From Pseudomonas hunanensis (GTDB lineage Bacteria; Pseudomonadota; Gammaproteobacteria; Pseudomonadales; Pseudomonadaceae): DNA of 64,000 nt. The stretch spans positions 21,835-85,834 of the forward strand of contig NZ_QJRC01000081.1 in NCBI RefSeq assembly GCF_013393325.1, read 5' to 3'. This document shows positions 62,827-64,000 of this stretch, piece by piece. The notes under the pieces were generated by a model that was not told where the DNA came from, made no database searches, and was given only the letters and a program-made list of their open reading frames with translations. The translations under genes and the position numbers were made by a program. How positions within the stretch are numbered: position 1 is the first letter of the stretch; every line of letters begins with the position of its first letter.

Positions 62827-63924
62827 ATGCTGCGACGCCAGGCACTCAAACTCGGTAGCGTATTGCTCAGCGCCCTCACCCTGGGCGGCTGGAGCCTGTT
62901 CCGCAACAAAGGCAGCGAACCCTTGCTGCTCTCGGCGCGTGACGACGGCGACGGCAAGCACTATGCCGTCGGTTTCCGCCTGGACGGCACCCAGGTGTTC
63001 AGCACCCAGGTCGCCCAGCGTTGCCATGCCATCATCCACCACCCCGAGCAGCCGATCGCCCTGTTCGTCGCCCGCCGCCCCGGTACCGAAAGTTACCTGA
63101 TCGATTTGCGCGACGGGCGCTTGCTACAAACGCTCGCCTCACAGCCAAACCGGCACTTCTATGGCCACGCCGTGGTGCACAAAGGCGGCGAATGGCTGTA
63201 TGCCACCGAGAACGACACCACCGACCCTGGGCGCGGCGTGCTTGGGGTATACCGTTTCGAGGGCGAGCGCCTGGTGCACACCGGCGAGATCCCAACCCAC
63301 GGCATCGGCCCACACGAGGTGGCCTGGCTGCCCGACGGCGAAACGCTGATCGTGGCCAATGGCGGCATTCGCACCGAAGCCGAAAGCCGGGTGGAGATGA
63401 ACCTCAATGCCATGGAGCCAAGCCTGGTACTGATGCAGCGCGACGGCACCCTGTTGAGCAAGGAAACCCTGGCCCAGCAGATGAACAGCGTGCGCCACCT
63501 GGCGGTGGGCAGCGACGGCACCATCGCCGCTTGCCAGCAGTTCATGGGCGATGCCGATGAAACGGCCGAGCTGCTGGCGATCAAGCGCCCAGGCGAGCCG
63601 TTCAAGGCCTTCCCGGTGCCAGAGCGGCAGTTGCAGGCCATGGCCCAGTACACCGCCAGCGTTGCCATCCACAGCGAACTGCGGCTGGTGGCGCTGACTG
63701 CACCACGGGCCAACCGCCTGTTCGTCTGGGACCTGGACAGCGGCGCGGTGCGGCTGGATGCGCCGATGCCCGATTGCGCAGGGGTGGGTACGGTGAAAGA
63801 TGGTTTTGTCGTCACGTCCGGGCAGGGCCGTTGCCGGTTCTACGACTGCACCAAGGCCGAGCTGGTCGGGCAGCCGATGAACCTGCCGTCCGGTTTCTGG
63901 GACAACCACCTGCATCTCGTCTGA
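62827..63924 (+). CDS. DUF1513 beta-propeller-like exported protein
   Basis: A 365-aa DUF1513 protein. The N-terminus LRRQALKLGSVLLSALTLGG looks like a twin-arginine signal; the remainder shows repeated blades typical of a seven-bladed propeller (PTHGIGPHEVAWLPDGETLI, SVRHLAVGSDGTIAACQQFM, LDAPMPDCAGVGTVKDGFVV). Function unknown. It begins 2 bp after the second imelysin stop and ends the cluster; a REP unit follows. Confidence 0.8.
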   Translation: MLRRQALKLGSVLLSALTLGGWSLFRNKGSEPLLLSARDDGDGKHYAVGFRLDGTQVFSTQVAQRCHAIIHHPEQPIALFVARRPGTESYLIDLRDGRLLQTLASQPNRHFYGHAVVHKGGEWLYATENDTTDPGRGVLGVYRFEGERLVHTGEIPTHGIGPHEVAWLPDGETLIVANGGIRTEAESRVEMNLNAMEPSLVLMQRDGTLLSKETLAQQMNSVRHLAVGSDGTIAACQQFMGDADETAELLAIKRPGEPFKAFPVPERQLQAMAQYTASVAIHSELRLVALTAPRANRLFVWDLDSGAVRLDAPMPDCAGVGTVKDGFVVTSGQGRCRFYDCTKAELVGQPMNLPSGFWDNHLHLV

Positions 63925-63941
63925 TTTTTCTGCTGCCCTCA

Positions 63942-63974
63942 CCGGCCTCTTCGCGGGCACGCCCGCTCCCACAG
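63942..63974. repeat. P. putida REP element
   Basis: Intact 33-bp unit CCGGCCTCTTCGCGGGCACG then CCCGCTCCCACAG, single copy after the imelysin operon. Confidence 0.88.
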
Positions 63975-64000
63975 GGACCGCGCAACCCACTGACTGCGCG

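Overview
The window is about 62-63% GC, has dense gene packing with strong GC3 bias, and carries genes typical of the Pseudomonas putida group. These are the solvent/antibiotic efflux operon ttgABC with its repressor ttgR, the protocatechuate/beta-ketoadipate cluster pcaRKFTBDC, the MvaT-type protein TurA, the XenB xenobiotic reductase and the c-di-GMP phosphodiesterase BifA beside sodB. Copies of the P. putida REP element (core CCGGCCTCTTCGCGGG) between genes support this. I see no rRNA, tRNA, CRISPR array, prophage or insertion sequence. It reads as ordinary chromosome, cut through a gene at the left edge.

Layout. 1-2.6 kb: an SDR-like oxidoreductase (cut by the window edge) and a periplasmic metallo-hydrolase, divergent from a LysR regulator, then a tiny secreted or membrane peptide. 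2.6-5.3 kb: oxaloacetate decarboxylase divergent from a 14-TM drug exporter. 5.4-12.1 kb: ttgR divergent from ttgABC with the TtgR operator between them. 12.3-14.6 kb: OprD/BenF-type porin and a LysR regulator. 14.75-23.35 kb: an Mpo1-like membrane protein, then pcaC-D-B-T-F-K-R, all on the minus strand, with PcaR boxes before pcaF, pcaK and pcaR and a possible small RNA divergent from pcaR. 23.8-29.4 kb: a 66-aa protein, PitA phosphate permease, a HerA-like ATPase and a dCache chemoreceptor. 29.6-32.5 kb: a three-gene envelope operon (GT4 glycosyltransferase, DUF2334 deacetylase-like protein, LPG-synthase/AglD-like flippase-type protein). 32.4-38.3 kb: purU, turA, sbcB, a PilZ protein, a lipoprotein and pyruvate kinase.

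38.3-49.6 kb: a ferredoxin-reductase, class I fumarase, nitrilase-family/GNAT pair, SnoaL-like and DJ-1/PfpI proteins, cardiolipin synthase B plus YceI, a beta-lactamase-fold hydrolase pair, a short acyl-CoA dehydrogenase-like protein, and olsB-olsA for ornithine lipids. 49.7-56.3 kb: acpH, ArsR regulator plus xenB, a coiled-coil membrane protein, an epimerase, argP/argO (LysR plus LysE exporter) and sodB. 56.5-63.9 kb: bifA, then a four-gene imelysin / di-haem oxidoreductase / imelysin-like / DUF1513 cluster that looks like a poorly described envelope iron (or other metal) handling system.

The two halves meet near 38.3 kb. From memory, genes like those left of this point and those right of it lie several hundred kb apart in P. 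putida KT2440, so this may be a rearrangement junction relative to that strain. The best leads are the imelysin cluster, the paired PcaR boxes with the adjoining small-RNA candidate, the GT4/DUF2334/LPG-like operon, and a metallo-hydrolase with an altered metal motif. The very long reverse-strand open frames over ttgAB, pcaBT, ttgC, pyk, fumA and the first imelysin gene are judged to be codon-bias shadows.
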